Source: Pseudomonas sp. ATCC PTA-122608 (lineage in GTDB: Bacteria > Pseudomonadota > Gammaproteobacteria > Pseudomonadales > Pseudomonadaceae). Taken from it: a stretch of 64,000 bases of DNA. The notes under the pieces were generated by a model. That model made no database searches. It saw only the letters and a program-made list of their open reading frames with translations, and was not told where the DNA came from. The stretch is from assembly GCF_001952855.1 (NCBI RefSeq), contig NZ_LPNO01000052.1, positions 32,186-96,185 of the forward strand, read 5' to 3'. Made by a program: the position numbers and the translations under genes. This document shows positions 55,785 through 63,838 of the stretch, piece by piece. Positions within the stretch are counted from its first letter, which is position 1. Each line of letters begins with the position of its first letter.

Positions 55785-56849
55785 ATGTTCCGTCCCAAGT
55801 TGTTGTTCACCAGCCTGGCCGCCCTCGCCCTCGGTGCATGCTCGCCCCAGGACCCGCAAGCGGTGACCTCGGCGGCCATCGCCAAGCAAGTGATCCTGCC
55901 GACCTACAGCCGCTGGGTTGAAGCCGACCGCCAACTGGCCGTCAGTGCCCTGGCCTACTGCCAGGGCAAGGAAAGCCTGGAGACCGCCCGTGCGGACTTC
56001 CTGCACGCACAAAAAGCCTGGGCCGAGCTGCAACCGCTGCTGATCGGCCCACTGGCGGAGGGCAACCGCTCGTGGCAGGTGCAGTTCTGGCCGGACAAGA
56101 AAAACCTGGTGGGCCGTCAGGTCGAGCAACTGGTGACTGCCCAGCCGCAGATCGATGCCGCCGCACTGGCCAAATCCAGCGTCGTGGTGCAGGGCCTGTC
56201 GGCCTACGAATACATCCTCTACGACGCCAAGACCGACCTGGCGGACGAGACACAAAAAGCCCGCTACTGCCCGTTGCTGGTAGCCATCGGCGAACGCCAG
56301 AAACTGCTCGCCGAAGAAATCCTGTCGAGCTGGAACAGCACCGACGGCATGCTGGCGCAGATGACCAAGTTTCCTAACCAGCGCTACGCCGATTCCCACG
56401 AAGCCATCGCCGACCTGCTGCGAGTTCAAGTGACCGCACTGGACACCCTGAAGAAAAAACTCGGCACCCCGATGGGCCGCCAGACCAAGGGCATCCCGCA
56501 ACCGTTCCAGGCAGATGCGTGGCGCAGCCAGTCGTCCCTGCAAAGCCTCGAGGCCAGCCTGGCTGCCGCCCAGACCGTATGGGTCGGCGTCGACAACAAA
56601 GGCCTGCGCGGCCTGTTGCCTGCCGATCAAAAGCCGTTGGCTGACAAGATTGACGCCGCGTATGCCGCGTCCCTGAAACTGTTCGCCAGCAACCAGCGCT
56701 CGCTGAACGAACTGCTGGGCGACGATGCCGGGCGCCAGCAACTCAACGACATCTACGACAGCCTCAACGTGGTCCACCGCCTGCACGAAGGCGAACTGGC
56801 CAAGGCGCTGGGTATCCAACTGGGCTTTAACGCCAACGACGGTGACTGA
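55785..56849 (+). CDS. Imelysin-like lipoprotein
   Basis: A 354-residue exported helical protein with a lipobox (ALALGAC, Cys 19). The imelysin family carries a GxHxxE signature; here the matching position reads GLSAYE at residues 137-142, with Ser in place of His 139. This is an imelysin-like variant, so metal binding of the usual type may be lost or altered. Related proteins are EfeO/IrpA-type iron-uptake components and were once called insulin-cleaving metalloproteases. It has a good ribosome-binding site (GAAGGGAG) and shares one base of its stop (TGATG) with the DUF1513 start. Confidence 0.88.
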   Translation: MFRPKLLFTSLAALALGACSPQDPQAVTSAAIAKQVILPTYSRWVEADRQLAVSALAYCQGKESLETARADFLHAQKAWAELQPLLIGPLAEGNRSWQVQFWPDKKNLVGRQVEQLVTAQPQIDAAALAKSSVVVQGLSAYEYILYDAKTDLADETQKARYCPLLVAIGERQKLLAEEILSSWNSTDGMLAQMTKFPNQRYADSHEAIADLLRVQVTALDTLKKKLGTPMGRQTKGIPQPFQADAWRSQSSLQSLEASLAAAQTVWVGVDNKGLRGLLPADQKPLADKIDAAYAASLKLFASNQRSLNELLGDDAGRQQLNDIYDSLNVVHRLHEGELAKALGIQLGFNANDGD

Positions 56850-57949
56850 TGATGCTCAGGCGACAGGCTTTGGCCCTCGGCAGCGTGCTGCTCAGCGCAA
56901 TTACCCTGGGTGGCTGGACGCTGTTCAAGCAGAAGGGCAAAACCCCGCTGCTGCTCTCGGCGCGCGATGACAGTGATGGCAAGCACTACGCCGTCGGCTT
57001 CCACCTGGACGGCAAGCAAGTGTTTGCGACCCAGGTTGGCCAGCGCTGCCACGACATCATCAACCACCCGACGCTGCCGATTGCGCTGTTTGTCGCCCGC
57101 CGGCCGGGCACCGAGAGCTATCTGATCGACTTGCGTGACGGGGCGCTGCTGCAGACCATTACGTCCAACGCCAATCGCCACTTTTATGGACATGCGGTGG
57201 TTCACAAGGATGGCGAGTGGTTGTATGCCACGGAAAACGACACGTCCGATCCGGGCCGTGGCTTGCTTGGGGTGTATCGGTTCGAGGGTGAGCGGTTGGT
57301 GCACACCGGGGAGATTTCTACCCATGGGATCGGGCCGCATCAGGTGTCGTGGATGCCTGACGGTGAGACGCTGGTGGTGGCTAACGGCGGGATTCGTACC
57401 GAGGCGGAGAGCCGGGTGGAGATGAACCTGAATGCCATGGAGCCGAGCCTGGTCCTGATGCAACGCGACGGTACGCTGTTGAGCAAGGAAACCCTGAGCC
57501 AGCAGATGAACAGTGTGCGGCATATGGGGATTGCCAGCGACGGTACGATCCTCGCGGGGCAGCAGTTCATGGGAGCGTCTCATGAGCGGTCGGAGTTGCT
57601 GGCGATCAAGCGGCCAGGGCAGCCGTTTGTGGCGTTTCCGGTGGCGGATGAGCAGTTGCAGGCCATGGGGCATTACACGGCCAGTGTTGCGGTGCACAGT
57701 GAGTTGCGGCTGGTGGCGCTGACGGCGCCTCGGGGCAATCGGTTCTTTATCTGGAACATGGACAGCGCGCAGTTGCTGCTGGACGGGCCGTTGCCGGATT
57801 GTGCCGGGGTGGGTGCGGTGGCTGACGGGTTTGTAGTGACTTCCGGGCAGGGGCGTTGCCGGTTTTATGATTGTCGGCAGGTGCCGTTGGTGGCTAAACC
57901 GCTGGAGTTGCCGGCGGGGCTTTGGGATAACCATCTGCATCTGGTTTGA
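56849..57949 (+). CDS. DUF1513 domain protein
   Basis: A 366-residue exported protein that starts MMLRRQALALGS, a short Tat-like or Sec signal (an Arg-Arg pair followed by a hydrophobic helix). The mature part is a beta-propeller-like chain with repeated D/G turns. DUF1513 genes follow imelysin/DUF1111 genes in several Pseudomonas species, probably as parts of one periplasmic iron system. Function is unknown. It overlaps the imelysin gene by one base. Third-position base use in the second half (many GTG/GCG/CGG triplets) differs from the GCC-rich first half. Confidence 0.85.
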   Translation: MMLRRQALALGSVLLSAITLGGWTLFKQKGKTPLLLSARDDSDGKHYAVGFHLDGKQVFATQVGQRCHDIINHPTLPIALFVARRPGTESYLIDLRDGALLQTITSNANRHFYGHAVVHKDGEWLYATENDTSDPGRGLLGVYRFEGERLVHTGEISTHGIGPHQVSWMPDGETLVVANGGIRTEAESRVEMNLNAMEPSLVLMQRDGTLLSKETLSQQMNSVRHMGIASDGTILAGQQFMGASHERSELLAIKRPGQPFVAFPVADEQLQAMGHYTASVAVHSELRLVALTAPRGNRFFIWNMDSAQLLLDGPLPDCAGVGAVADGFVVTSGQGRCRFYDCRQVPLVAKPLELPAGLWDNHLHLV

Positions 57950-57957
57950 TCGGGGGC

Positions 57958-57983
57958 ATATCCGTTATCCAGGTAACGGATAT
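57958..57983. terminator. Inverted repeat between convergent genes
   Basis: ATATCCGTTA and TAACGGATAT form a perfect 10 bp inverted repeat with a six-base loop, between the DUF1513 gene and rsmJ. There is no T-run, so termination is possible but not certain. Confidence 0.45.
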
Positions 57984-58000
57984 ACACACCCATACCCGCC

Positions 58001-58783
58001 TCAGGACTTCAGCGCCTTCTTCGGATAAATGTCATACCGGCTGGACTTCCCATCCAACGCATGACTCGGCTTCGGACCATCAATACACGGCGCCTTACGC
58101 GGCCGCTTAACCACCACCCGATGGCTGGCCAAGGCCAACGCAGCAGCGAGCAACGCCGGCGCGTCCGGATCATCCCCCACCAAGGGCCGAAACAACCGCA
58201 TCTCCTTCTTCACCAGCGCGGTCTTCTCCCGATGAGGAAACATCGGATCCAGGTAAATCACCTGAGGCGGCTCCCCCTCCCAACTGCGCATCACCTCAAT
58301 CGAATTGCCCTTGAGCAACTTCATGCGCGCCACAATCGGCGCCACCTCAAAATCCTCAGCCCCGCGCGCCAGACCATCCTCCAGAAGCGCCCCAATCAAC
58401 GGCTGCCGCTCGATCAGGCTCATCTCGCACCCCAAACTGGCCAGTACGAAAGCATCCTTGCCCAACCCCGCCGTAGCGTCCAACACCCGCGGCCGCACGC
58501 CCTGCGCCACGCCCACCGCCTTGGCAATCATCTGCCCGCTGCCACCACCGTACAAACGCCGGTGCGCCGCACCACCTTCCACAAAATCCACCCGCACCGG
58601 CCCAGGCGCATCAGGCCCCAGTTGTTGCAACTGCAGGCCCTGCTCGCTCACCTGCAAGGCAAAGTCCGCCTCATCCAGCTGCAAAGGCAACCCAAGCTGC
58701 TCGGCCCACTGCTGGGCACGGGCCTGAAAACCTTCGGCCAAGGCCTCGACCCGAATGCGGCTGGCCGCTGGTTGTTCGCTCAT
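58001..58783 (-). CDS. rsmJ: 16S rRNA (guanine-1516-N2) methyltransferase RsmJ
   Basis: A 260-residue SAM-dependent rRNA methyltransferase. Motif I is VLDATAGLGKDAFVLASLG, motif IV-like catalytic YLDPMFPHR is intact, and VVVKRPRKAP follows; these are the RsmJ (YhiQ) hallmarks. Length is normal. It is convergent with DUF1513 and divergent from the proline-rich repeat gene. Confidence 0.94.
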   Translation of the reverse strand: MSEQPAASRIRVEALAEGFQARAQQWAEQLGLPLQLDEADFALQVSEQGLQLQQLGPDAPGPVRVDFVEGGAAHRRLYGGGSGQMIAKAVGVAQGVRPRVLDATAGLGKDAFVLASLGCEMSLIERQPLIGALLEDGLARGAEDFEVAPIVARMKLLKGNSIEVMRSWEGEPPQVIYLDPMFPHREKTALVKKEMRLFRPLVGDDPDAPALLAAALALASHRVVVKRPRKAPCIDGPKPSHALDGKSSRYDIYPKKALKS

Positions 58784-58879
58784 CGGTGACTACGCTCAAA
58801 AATATTAAGGATCGGCGAAAAGCGGCCGATAAAAAAAAGGATCAGGCATTTTGCCAGAGCTGAGCGACGATCGAGAGAA

Positions 58880-59500
58880 ATGTCAGACATTCCTTCGCTA
58901 TTTACCGGTGTACTGCCGACCCACAACCACTTCGGCCTGCGCAATACCCAAGCGCTGGCCGGGGTCAGTCATGTGTGGCAGGACTTCTTCGCCCAGGCGT
59001 TGGCCGAACAGCTCGGCGACACGCCGGGCGCGCTCGCCAAGTCCGTGGCAACGCCGGTAGATCCGTCGGTTGAACCGAGCGAAGGCAGTGACCTGCTGTC
59101 GCAGATCGTCACCCAACGCGCGTGTGACGTGAAAGAGACCGAGATCGCCCCGCCCGAGCCGCTGTTCCTGCCCATCGCCGAATTCGAACTGGAATTGCTG
59201 CCACCGTCCCCGCCACCGTACCCGGCGGAAGAAGTGGTCGCCCAGCAAAAGCAGCAGAACTTCGAAAGCGGTTGGGTGCGCCCTATCGTCCTGACCGCCG
59301 GCCACCCGCTGCCCCTGCCTGGCCCGGCGCCTCAGCCACGCCCACTGCATTTGCCGATTGCCGAATTCGAACTGGACCTGCTGCCACCGCCACCGCCGCC
59401 ATTCCCGGCAGAAGAGCTGGTTGAGCAACAAAAAGCCCTGGACTTCGACAGCCGCTGGGCTCGCCCGCTGATTATCCACAACCTGCGCCTCGCGGCCTGA
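58880..59500 (+). CDS. Proline-rich protein with a 42-residue internal duplication
   Basis: A 206-residue protein I cannot assign to a family. Residues 97-138 and 158-199 are two copies of one unit: LPIAEFELELLPPSPPPYPA ... and LPIAEFELDLLPPPPPPFPA ..., each ending in a W-x-RP segment (WVRPIVL, WARPLII). The copies are about 70% identical and are joined by a Pro/Leu-rich linker. The N-terminal 95 residues are soluble and helical. There is no signal peptide or transmembrane helix, despite a TonB-like proline content. Start 58880 has a GAGAGA site upstream. It is divergent from rsmJ and convergent with the extensin-like gene, three bases away. Confidence 0.75.
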   Translation: MSDIPSLFTGVLPTHNHFGLRNTQALAGVSHVWQDFFAQALAEQLGDTPGALAKSVATPVDPSVEPSEGSDLLSQIVTQRACDVKETEIAPPEPLFLPIAEFELELLPPSPPPYPAEEVVAQQKQQNFESGWVRPIVLTAGHPLPLPGPAPQPRPLHLPIAEFELDLLPPPPPPFPAEELVEQQKALDFDSRWARPLIIHNLRLAA

Positions 59501-59503
59501 TTC

Positions 59504-60202
59504 TCAGCGACACACCCACCAACGCCCCATGTCGAGATGAAAGTGGTTTCGGTGGGCGGCGTTGTAATCCGGGCTCAACACCACGTTGAAATCCTTGCAG
59601 GCGCCATCGCGCACTTGCCGCAGAAACTTCGCGCCCTCGCCGCCGCCCGGCCAATCCTTGAGCACATTGATGGTGCGCCCGTCTGCCAGGCGAAAGCCGG
59701 CGATATCCAAAGCATTCGCCGACGCGTGCTGGCTGAGTCGCCCATCGGCACGGTTGTAGATATTGCGACAGGCAAAGCTGCCGAGGTGATCGACCCGTGT
59801 CACCGCCTGGCCAAACACCGCCTGGGCCGCGGGTTGCAGGCTGTGGCGCTCGAACAGGGCGAACGCCACGGCCAGCGGGCAACTGGCGAGAAAGCTGCTG
59901 CTCAGACCGACCTCCGCCCCCTGGACGCGCAAGGTATTGCGCAGCGGGCAGGCGGCATCGGCAGGGCTGTCAGCCTGATGGGTGATCCGCAACCCGGAGG
60001 TTTTCAGCACCTGGTCACACAGCGCAGGGTCATCCTGCAAACGCCCAAGCTTGAGTCGGGTCAACAGGTTCGGGCTTGCGCGCACGTCCAATGGTGCCCA
60101 CGGGTTCCAGTCATCGGGCAGCGGCACCCAGCCTCGCCACACGCCGACCAGCAGACCGCCCGCCAACACGAGCAACACACCCAGCGCTTTGAAGAAGCGC
60201 AC
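59504..60202 (-). CDS. Extensin-like C-terminal domain protein
   Basis: A 232-residue membrane-anchored protein: an N-terminal helix (about 5-23) and a periplasmic extensin-like domain (about 60-230). Conserved features are CPLRNTL, FACRNIYNR, LSQHASANALDIAGF and HRNHFHLD; the His/Asp pattern resembles metal-dependent peptidoglycan-type peptidases, but activity has not been shown for this family as far as I know. GTG 60202 is the start, since no ATG fits before the hydrophobic helix; GAGGGAG sits just upstream. It follows the PEP mutase-family gene after six bases. Confidence 0.85.
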   Translation of the reverse strand: MRFFKALGVLLVLAGGLLVGVWRGWVPLPDDWNPWAPLDVRASPNLLTRLKLGRLQDDPALCDQVLKTSGLRITHQADSPADAACPLRNTLRVQGAEVGLSSSFLASCPLAVAFALFERHSLQPAAQAVFGQAVTRVDHLGSFACRNIYNRADGRLSQHASANALDIAGFRLADGRTINVLKDWPGGGEGAKFLRQVRDGACKDFNVVLSPDYNAAHRNHFHLDMGRWWVCR

Positions 60203-60208
60203 GCTCCC

Positions 60209-61036
60209 TCAACCCTTGAACAGTTGATTGGCCTGGCTGAACGGCATCGAGCGTTCGGTAAAGGTAAACGTGCCCAGTTCATGAACCTCCCGGGCCGCCC
60301 TGAAGAACTCTCCATAAGCCGCCAGGGCCATGGCCGAACCCACGCTGATGCGCTTGACGCCCAGCTCGCTCAACTGCGCCACGCTGAGTTTCAGGGCGCC
60401 TGACATCAAGATATTCACGGGCTTTGGCGCGACCGCCTTCACCACGGCCAACACTTCCTCGGCACTGCGCAGGGCCGGTGCATACAGCACGTCGGCACCG
60501 GCTTCGGCGTAGGCCTGGAGGCGGCGGATGGTGTCGGGCAAATCCAGCCGGCCATGCAGGAGGTTTTCTGCACGGGCGGTCAGCGTGAAGGGGAACGGCA
60601 GGCTGCGGGCAGCAGCGACCGCCGCTTCGACACGTTCGACGGACAAATCAAAAGGATAGATCGGGTCGACGGCAATCCCGGTGGCGTCTTCGATGGAGCC
60701 ACCGACAATGCCGGTAGCTGCAGCGCGCAGGATGGTCTCGGCGCAACCTTGGGGCGTATCGCTGAAGCCGTTTTCCAGGTCAGCGGCAACGGGCAGCGAG
60801 GTGGCCTGGACGATCGCCCCGGCATTGCCCAAGGTGTCTTCCAGGGACAGCGCACCTTCGGCATCCGGGCGGCCGAGGCTGAAGGCGAAGCCGGCGCTGG
60901 TGGTGGCCAGGGCTTCGAAACCCAGGCTGGCGAGCATTTTTGCGGAACCGGCATCCCACGGATTGGGCATCACGAAGGCACGGTCACGCTCATGCAGGGC
61001 CTTGAAGGTTTCGGCGCGAAGGGTTTGGGCATCCAT
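60209..61036 (-). CDS. Isocitrate lyase / PEP mutase family protein
   Basis: A 275-residue (beta/alpha)8-barrel enzyme. MPNPWDAGSAKML, a metal-binding ADLENGF segment, SIEDATG and ARAEN are typical of the PEP mutase/oxaloacetate decarboxylase branch. The KKCGH motif of isocitrate lyase is absent, so it is not glyoxylate-cycle isocitrate lyase. The substrate is probably a 2-oxo or phosphono acid; uncertain. Good start at 61036 (MDAQTLRAET), preceded by GGAG (CAGGAGTC). It is closely followed by the extensin-like gene. Confidence 0.87.
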   Translation of the reverse strand: MDAQTLRAETFKALHERDRAFVMPNPWDAGSAKMLASLGFEALATTSAGFAFSLGRPDAEGALSLEDTLGNAGAIVQATSLPVAADLENGFSDTPQGCAETILRAAATGIVGGSIEDATGIAVDPIYPFDLSVERVEAAVAAARSLPFPFTLTARAENLLHGRLDLPDTIRRLQAYAEAGADVLYAPALRSAEEVLAVVKAVAPKPVNILMSGALKLSVAQLSELGVKRISVGSAMALAAYGEFFRAAREVHELGTFTFTERSMPFSQANQLFKG

Positions 61037-61063
61037 GACTGACTCCTGTCGGGAAAAGGAGCC

Positions 61064-61924
61064 TTAGAGTAACCCCAGTTGCTCCGCTTCGGGTTCTCGA
61101 TGAATCTGCGGCAAGGCCGGCAAGCCGGGCAAACGCACCATCAGCTTTTCGTGAAAGCGCAGGGCCAGTTGGGCCGCCAGGCGATTGTCAGAGGTGTGGA
61201 GAAAGACATAGGGCGTGCGACCCTCTTCGATCCAGCCGGCGACCTTTTCAACCCAGGGCACCAGGAACGGGTCATTGGCTTCCAGCTCCGGATGGCCAAT
61301 AAAGCGCACTTGCGGAAACTGCGTCAGCGCCGCCGGGCGAGGTGGCACCTTGGGCTTTTTCGATTGGGCGTGCAGCACGGCTGCCGAGGTGGACGTGCAA
61401 CTGAACAACGCACGCGGGTCCAGGCAGATGCGCTCGACACCCCGGTCGCGCAGCAAGCGGTTGAGACTGCGCTCGGCGTCGCCCTTGGCAAAGAACTCCG
61501 AGTGACGCACTTCCACCGCCAACGGTCGCTCCAACCCATCGATAAACCCGGCTAACTCACCCAGGCGCTGCGGGGTAAAACTGGCCGGCAGTTGCAGCCA
61601 CAATGGCGAAATGCGCTCGCCCAACGGGCTCATCAACCCAAGAAAACTTTCCGCCGCAGGCAACTGCTCAATCAGGTTGCCACTGTGGCTGATATCACCC
61701 GGAAACTTGGCGGTGAAACGAAAATGTTCGGGCATGATTTCAGCCCAGCGCTGCACGGTAGCGACGGAGGGGCGGGCATAGAACGTGGTGTTGCCCTCAA
61801 CAGCGTTGAAGACGTGGGAATACAGGGCGAGGTAATCGCTGGAACGGGCGTCGGCGGGATACAGGTATTCGCGCCAGGCGTTTTCACTCCAGGACGGACA
61901 ACCGAGGTAGTAAGGCAACAGCAT
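61064..61924 (-). CDS. DUF72 domain-containing protein
   Basis: A 286-residue TIM-barrel-type protein of the DUF72 (YecE) family, with YYLGCPSWSENAWR at the start, EGNTTFYARPS and the LAVEVRHSEFF segment. Function is unknown in bacteria. The ATG at 61924 overlaps the stop of the gene upstream (TGATG), so they are co-translated; the longer frame from 61963 would overlap that gene further. Confidence 0.9.
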   Translation of the reverse strand: MLLPYYLGCPSWSENAWREYLYPADARSSDYLALYSHVFNAVEGNTTFYARPSVATVQRWAEIMPEHFRFTAKFPGDISHSGNLIEQLPAAESFLGLMSPLGERISPLWLQLPASFTPQRLGELAGFIDGLERPLAVEVRHSEFFAKGDAERSLNRLLRDRGVERICLDPRALFSCTSTSAAVLHAQSKKPKVPPRPAALTQFPQVRFIGHPELEANDPFLVPWVEKVAGWIEEGRTPYVFLHTSDNRLAAQLALRFHEKLMVRLPGLPALPQIHREPEAEQLGLL

Positions 61925-62235
61925 CAGATATGGATATCGAGGCCCAGCACTTCCATATCCCATTCGACAAAGCCGGCGGTGGTCAGGTAGCTGGCCAGGG
62001 CATTGGCGACGTTTTTGCTCATGGAGCGCGGGAAGACCATGTCTTGCTGGCGGGCAGGAACACCGCTGGTGCGTGCACCGCTGGAAGCTTGGGAACGCGT
62101 TGAAACAGCGGAGGTGTCGGACTGGATTTCAACAAAGTCGGGCGAGTCTTCGACGGAGTCGTCTACCGTCACGTTCGCCTTGCGAGGCTTACGCTTGAGG
62201 GGGTAGGACTGTGATGAAAAGCCGTCTATGCGCAT
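61924..62235 (-). CDS. Conserved-type small hypothetical protein
   Basis: A 103-residue soluble protein with a polar, Ser/Thr/Asp-rich N-terminal half (QSYPLKRKPRKANVTVDDSV) and a C-terminal part RSMSKNVANALASYLTTAGF that looks helical. I do not recognise a family; a gene in this position occurs in P. aeruginosa between tsaB and the DUF72 gene. Its stop overlaps the DUF72 start (TGATG), supporting it as real. Confidence 0.72.
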   Translation of the reverse strand: MRIDGFSSQSYPLKRKPRKANVTVDDSVEDSPDFVEIQSDTSAVSTRSQASSGARTSGVPARQQDMVFPRSMSKNVANALASYLTTAGFVEWDMEVLGLDIHI

Positions 62236-62333
62236 ACATGCGAACTCGGTATCGGTGATGGCATTTTAATGGCGCTTTCCATGGCGCGCAAATGCTCTGG
62301 TGATAACTAGAACACATAATTGGTAAAAGGTTT

Positions 62334-62390
62334 AAAAGCGCGGGCAAATTCTGACGATTGGCGATTTTTGCCTGAAATTGCCCGCCTTTT
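62334..62390 (-). terminator. Probable terminator of tsaB
   Basis: On the minus strand GGCGGGCAATTTC and GAATTTGCCCGCG form a stem (one bulged base, loop about 22 bases), followed by CTTTTAAA, after the tsaB stop. Confidence 0.55.
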
Positions 62391-62395
62391 TGACG

Positions 62396-63082
62396 TCAAA
62401 TAATTCCGCGTTCAGCCTTGGTTTGCGCCACTTTATCCCGCAGGTACACAGGCGCTGCCTGGTCGGCCGCAATTGCCTCGCCCCGCTCCCAGGCAAAGCG
62501 TGCCAGGGTCAGCAGGTCTTCGGCATGGGGCAACATTGCGGCATCCTGGCCCGCAAGCGTCACGCCAATGCGCTCGCCGTAGCCCCAGCCGGTGCCGGCA
62601 CCGAACCAGTCGCCGCTGGCATCAGCCGGCAAGGCCGCCGTTTCAGGCGGCAACACGGCTTCAGCACCCACCAGGCGCATCTCGCCAGCGGTTTCGCGGT
62701 AGCAACCCCAATACACTTCGTCCATGCGCGCATCGATGGCAGCGGCAACTTGGCTCACGCCGTGTTCGCGAAACGCCCGCTGCGCCAGTACCGCCAGGTT
62801 GGACACCGGCAACACCGGACGCTCGAGAGCAAATGCCAATCCCTGGACCACGCCAATAGCGATGCGCACACCGGTAAACGCACCCGGGCCACGGCCGAAC
62901 GCGATGGCGTCCACCGCCGACAAGGTAGTGCCCGCGTCCAGCAGCAGTTGCTTGATCATCGGCAACAGCTTCTGCGCGTGCAGGCGCGGGATCACCTCGT
63001 AGTGGCTCGTGACCTTGCCATCGTGCAGCAGGGCAACGGAGCAAGCTTCAGTCGCGGTGTCCAGGGCCAGCAAGGTGCTCAT
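62396..63082 (-). CDS. tsaB: tRNA threonylcarbamoyladenosine biosynthesis protein TsaB
   Basis: A 228-residue ASKHA-fold partner of TsaD in t6A37 tRNA modification. The N-terminal MSTLLALDTATEACSVALL, GRGPGAFTGVRIA and AIDARMDEVYWG segments are typical. Metal-binding residues of TsaD are absent, as expected. ATG 63082 is chosen over an upstream ATG because it starts with the family sequence. It lies downstream of adk on the same strand, with a hairpin between, an arrangement shared with P. aeruginosa. Confidence 0.95.
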   Translation of the reverse strand: MSTLLALDTATEACSVALLHDGKVTSHYEVIPRLHAQKLLPMIKQLLLDAGTTLSAVDAIAFGRGPGAFTGVRIAIGVVQGLAFALERPVLPVSNLAVLAQRAFREHGVSQVAAAIDARMDEVYWGCYRETAGEMRLVGAEAVLPPETAALPADASGDWFGAGTGWGYGERIGVTLAGQDAAMLPHAEDLLTLARFAWERGEAIAADQAAPVYLRDKVAQTKAERGII

Positions 63083-63128
63083 CGGTGTATGCATCCACGT
63101 TGAAAAAAAGTGCGTCAGTATAAACAAC

Positions 63129-63154
63129 AACGGCCCGCAAGCGGGCCGTTGTCA
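63129..63154 (-). terminator. Hairpin terminator between adk and tsaB
   Basis: A 12 bp perfect stem ACAACGGCCCGC / GCGGGCCGTTGT with a two-base loop follows the adk stop. On the minus strand only a short TGTTTA tail follows, so termination may be partial. Confidence 0.7.
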
Positions 63155-63171
63155 ATCAAGCGGATGAACGA

Positions 63172-63819
63172 TCAGCTCAGCGCTTGCAGTACTTTGCCAG
63201 TGATGGCTTCAACCGAACCCACACCTTCGATGTGGCTGTACTTCGGCTTGCCCTGGGCGGCCGAAAGTTTCTGGTAGAAGTCCACCAGCGGCTTGGTCTG
63301 GGAATGATAGACCGACAGACGATGGCGCACGGTTTCTTCAGTATCGTCTTTACGCTGCACCAGGTCGTCGCCGGTGACATCATCCTTGCCAGCCACTTTC
63401 GGCGGGTTGTAGACGATGTGGTAAACGCGGCCCGAGGCTTCGTGAACACGACGACCGGCAATACGCTGCACGATCTCTTCGTCTTCAACGGCGATTTCCA
63501 CCACGTTGTCCAGCTCGACGCCGGCCTTCACCAGGGCTTCAGCCTGGGGAATGGTGCGCGGGAAACCGTCGAACAGGAAACCGTTCTTGCAGTCGTCCTG
63601 GCTGATGCGTTCCTTGACCAGGTTGATGATCAAGTCATCGGAGACCAGGCCGCCGCTGTCCATCACGCTCTTGGCGATCAGGCCCAGCTCGGTGCCCGCC
63701 TTGACGGCCGCGCGCAGCATGTCGCCGGTGGAGATTTGTGGAATGCCGAATTTTTCAGTGATGAACTTTGCCTGAGTACCTTTACCGGCCCCGGGAGCTC
63801 CCAGCAGAATGACGCGCAT
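63172..63819 (-). CDS. adk: Adenylate kinase
   Basis: A 215-residue enzyme interconverting AMP + ATP and 2 ADP. The P-loop GAPGAGKGT is at residues 7-15, with STGDMLRAAV and LFDGFPRTIPQA further on; the lid region lacks the zinc Cys residues, typical of Gram-negative long Adk. ATG 63819 has a strong GAGGAGC ribosome-binding site; the longer frame from 63906 reads through this leader and was rejected. Confidence 0.97.
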   Translation of the reverse strand: MRVILLGAPGAGKGTQAKFITEKFGIPQISTGDMLRAAVKAGTELGLIAKSVMDSGGLVSDDLIINLVKERISQDDCKNGFLFDGFPRTIPQAEALVKAGVELDNVVEIAVEDEEIVQRIAGRRVHEASGRVYHIVYNPPKVAGKDDVTGDDLVQRKDDTEETVRHRLSVYHSQTKPLVDFYQKLSAAQGKPKYSHIEGVGSVEAITGKVLQALS

Positions 63820-63838
63820 CGATGTGCTCCTCAATTTT

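Noticed and set aside
58880..59500. TonB energy transducer for the proline-rich protein
   Set aside because: Despite poly-Pro, there is no N-terminal membrane anchor and no TonB C-terminal domain; the Pro runs belong to a duplicated unit.
60209..61036. Glyoxylate-cycle isocitrate lyase
   Set aside because: Too short and lacks the KKCGH motif; fits the PEP mutase branch.
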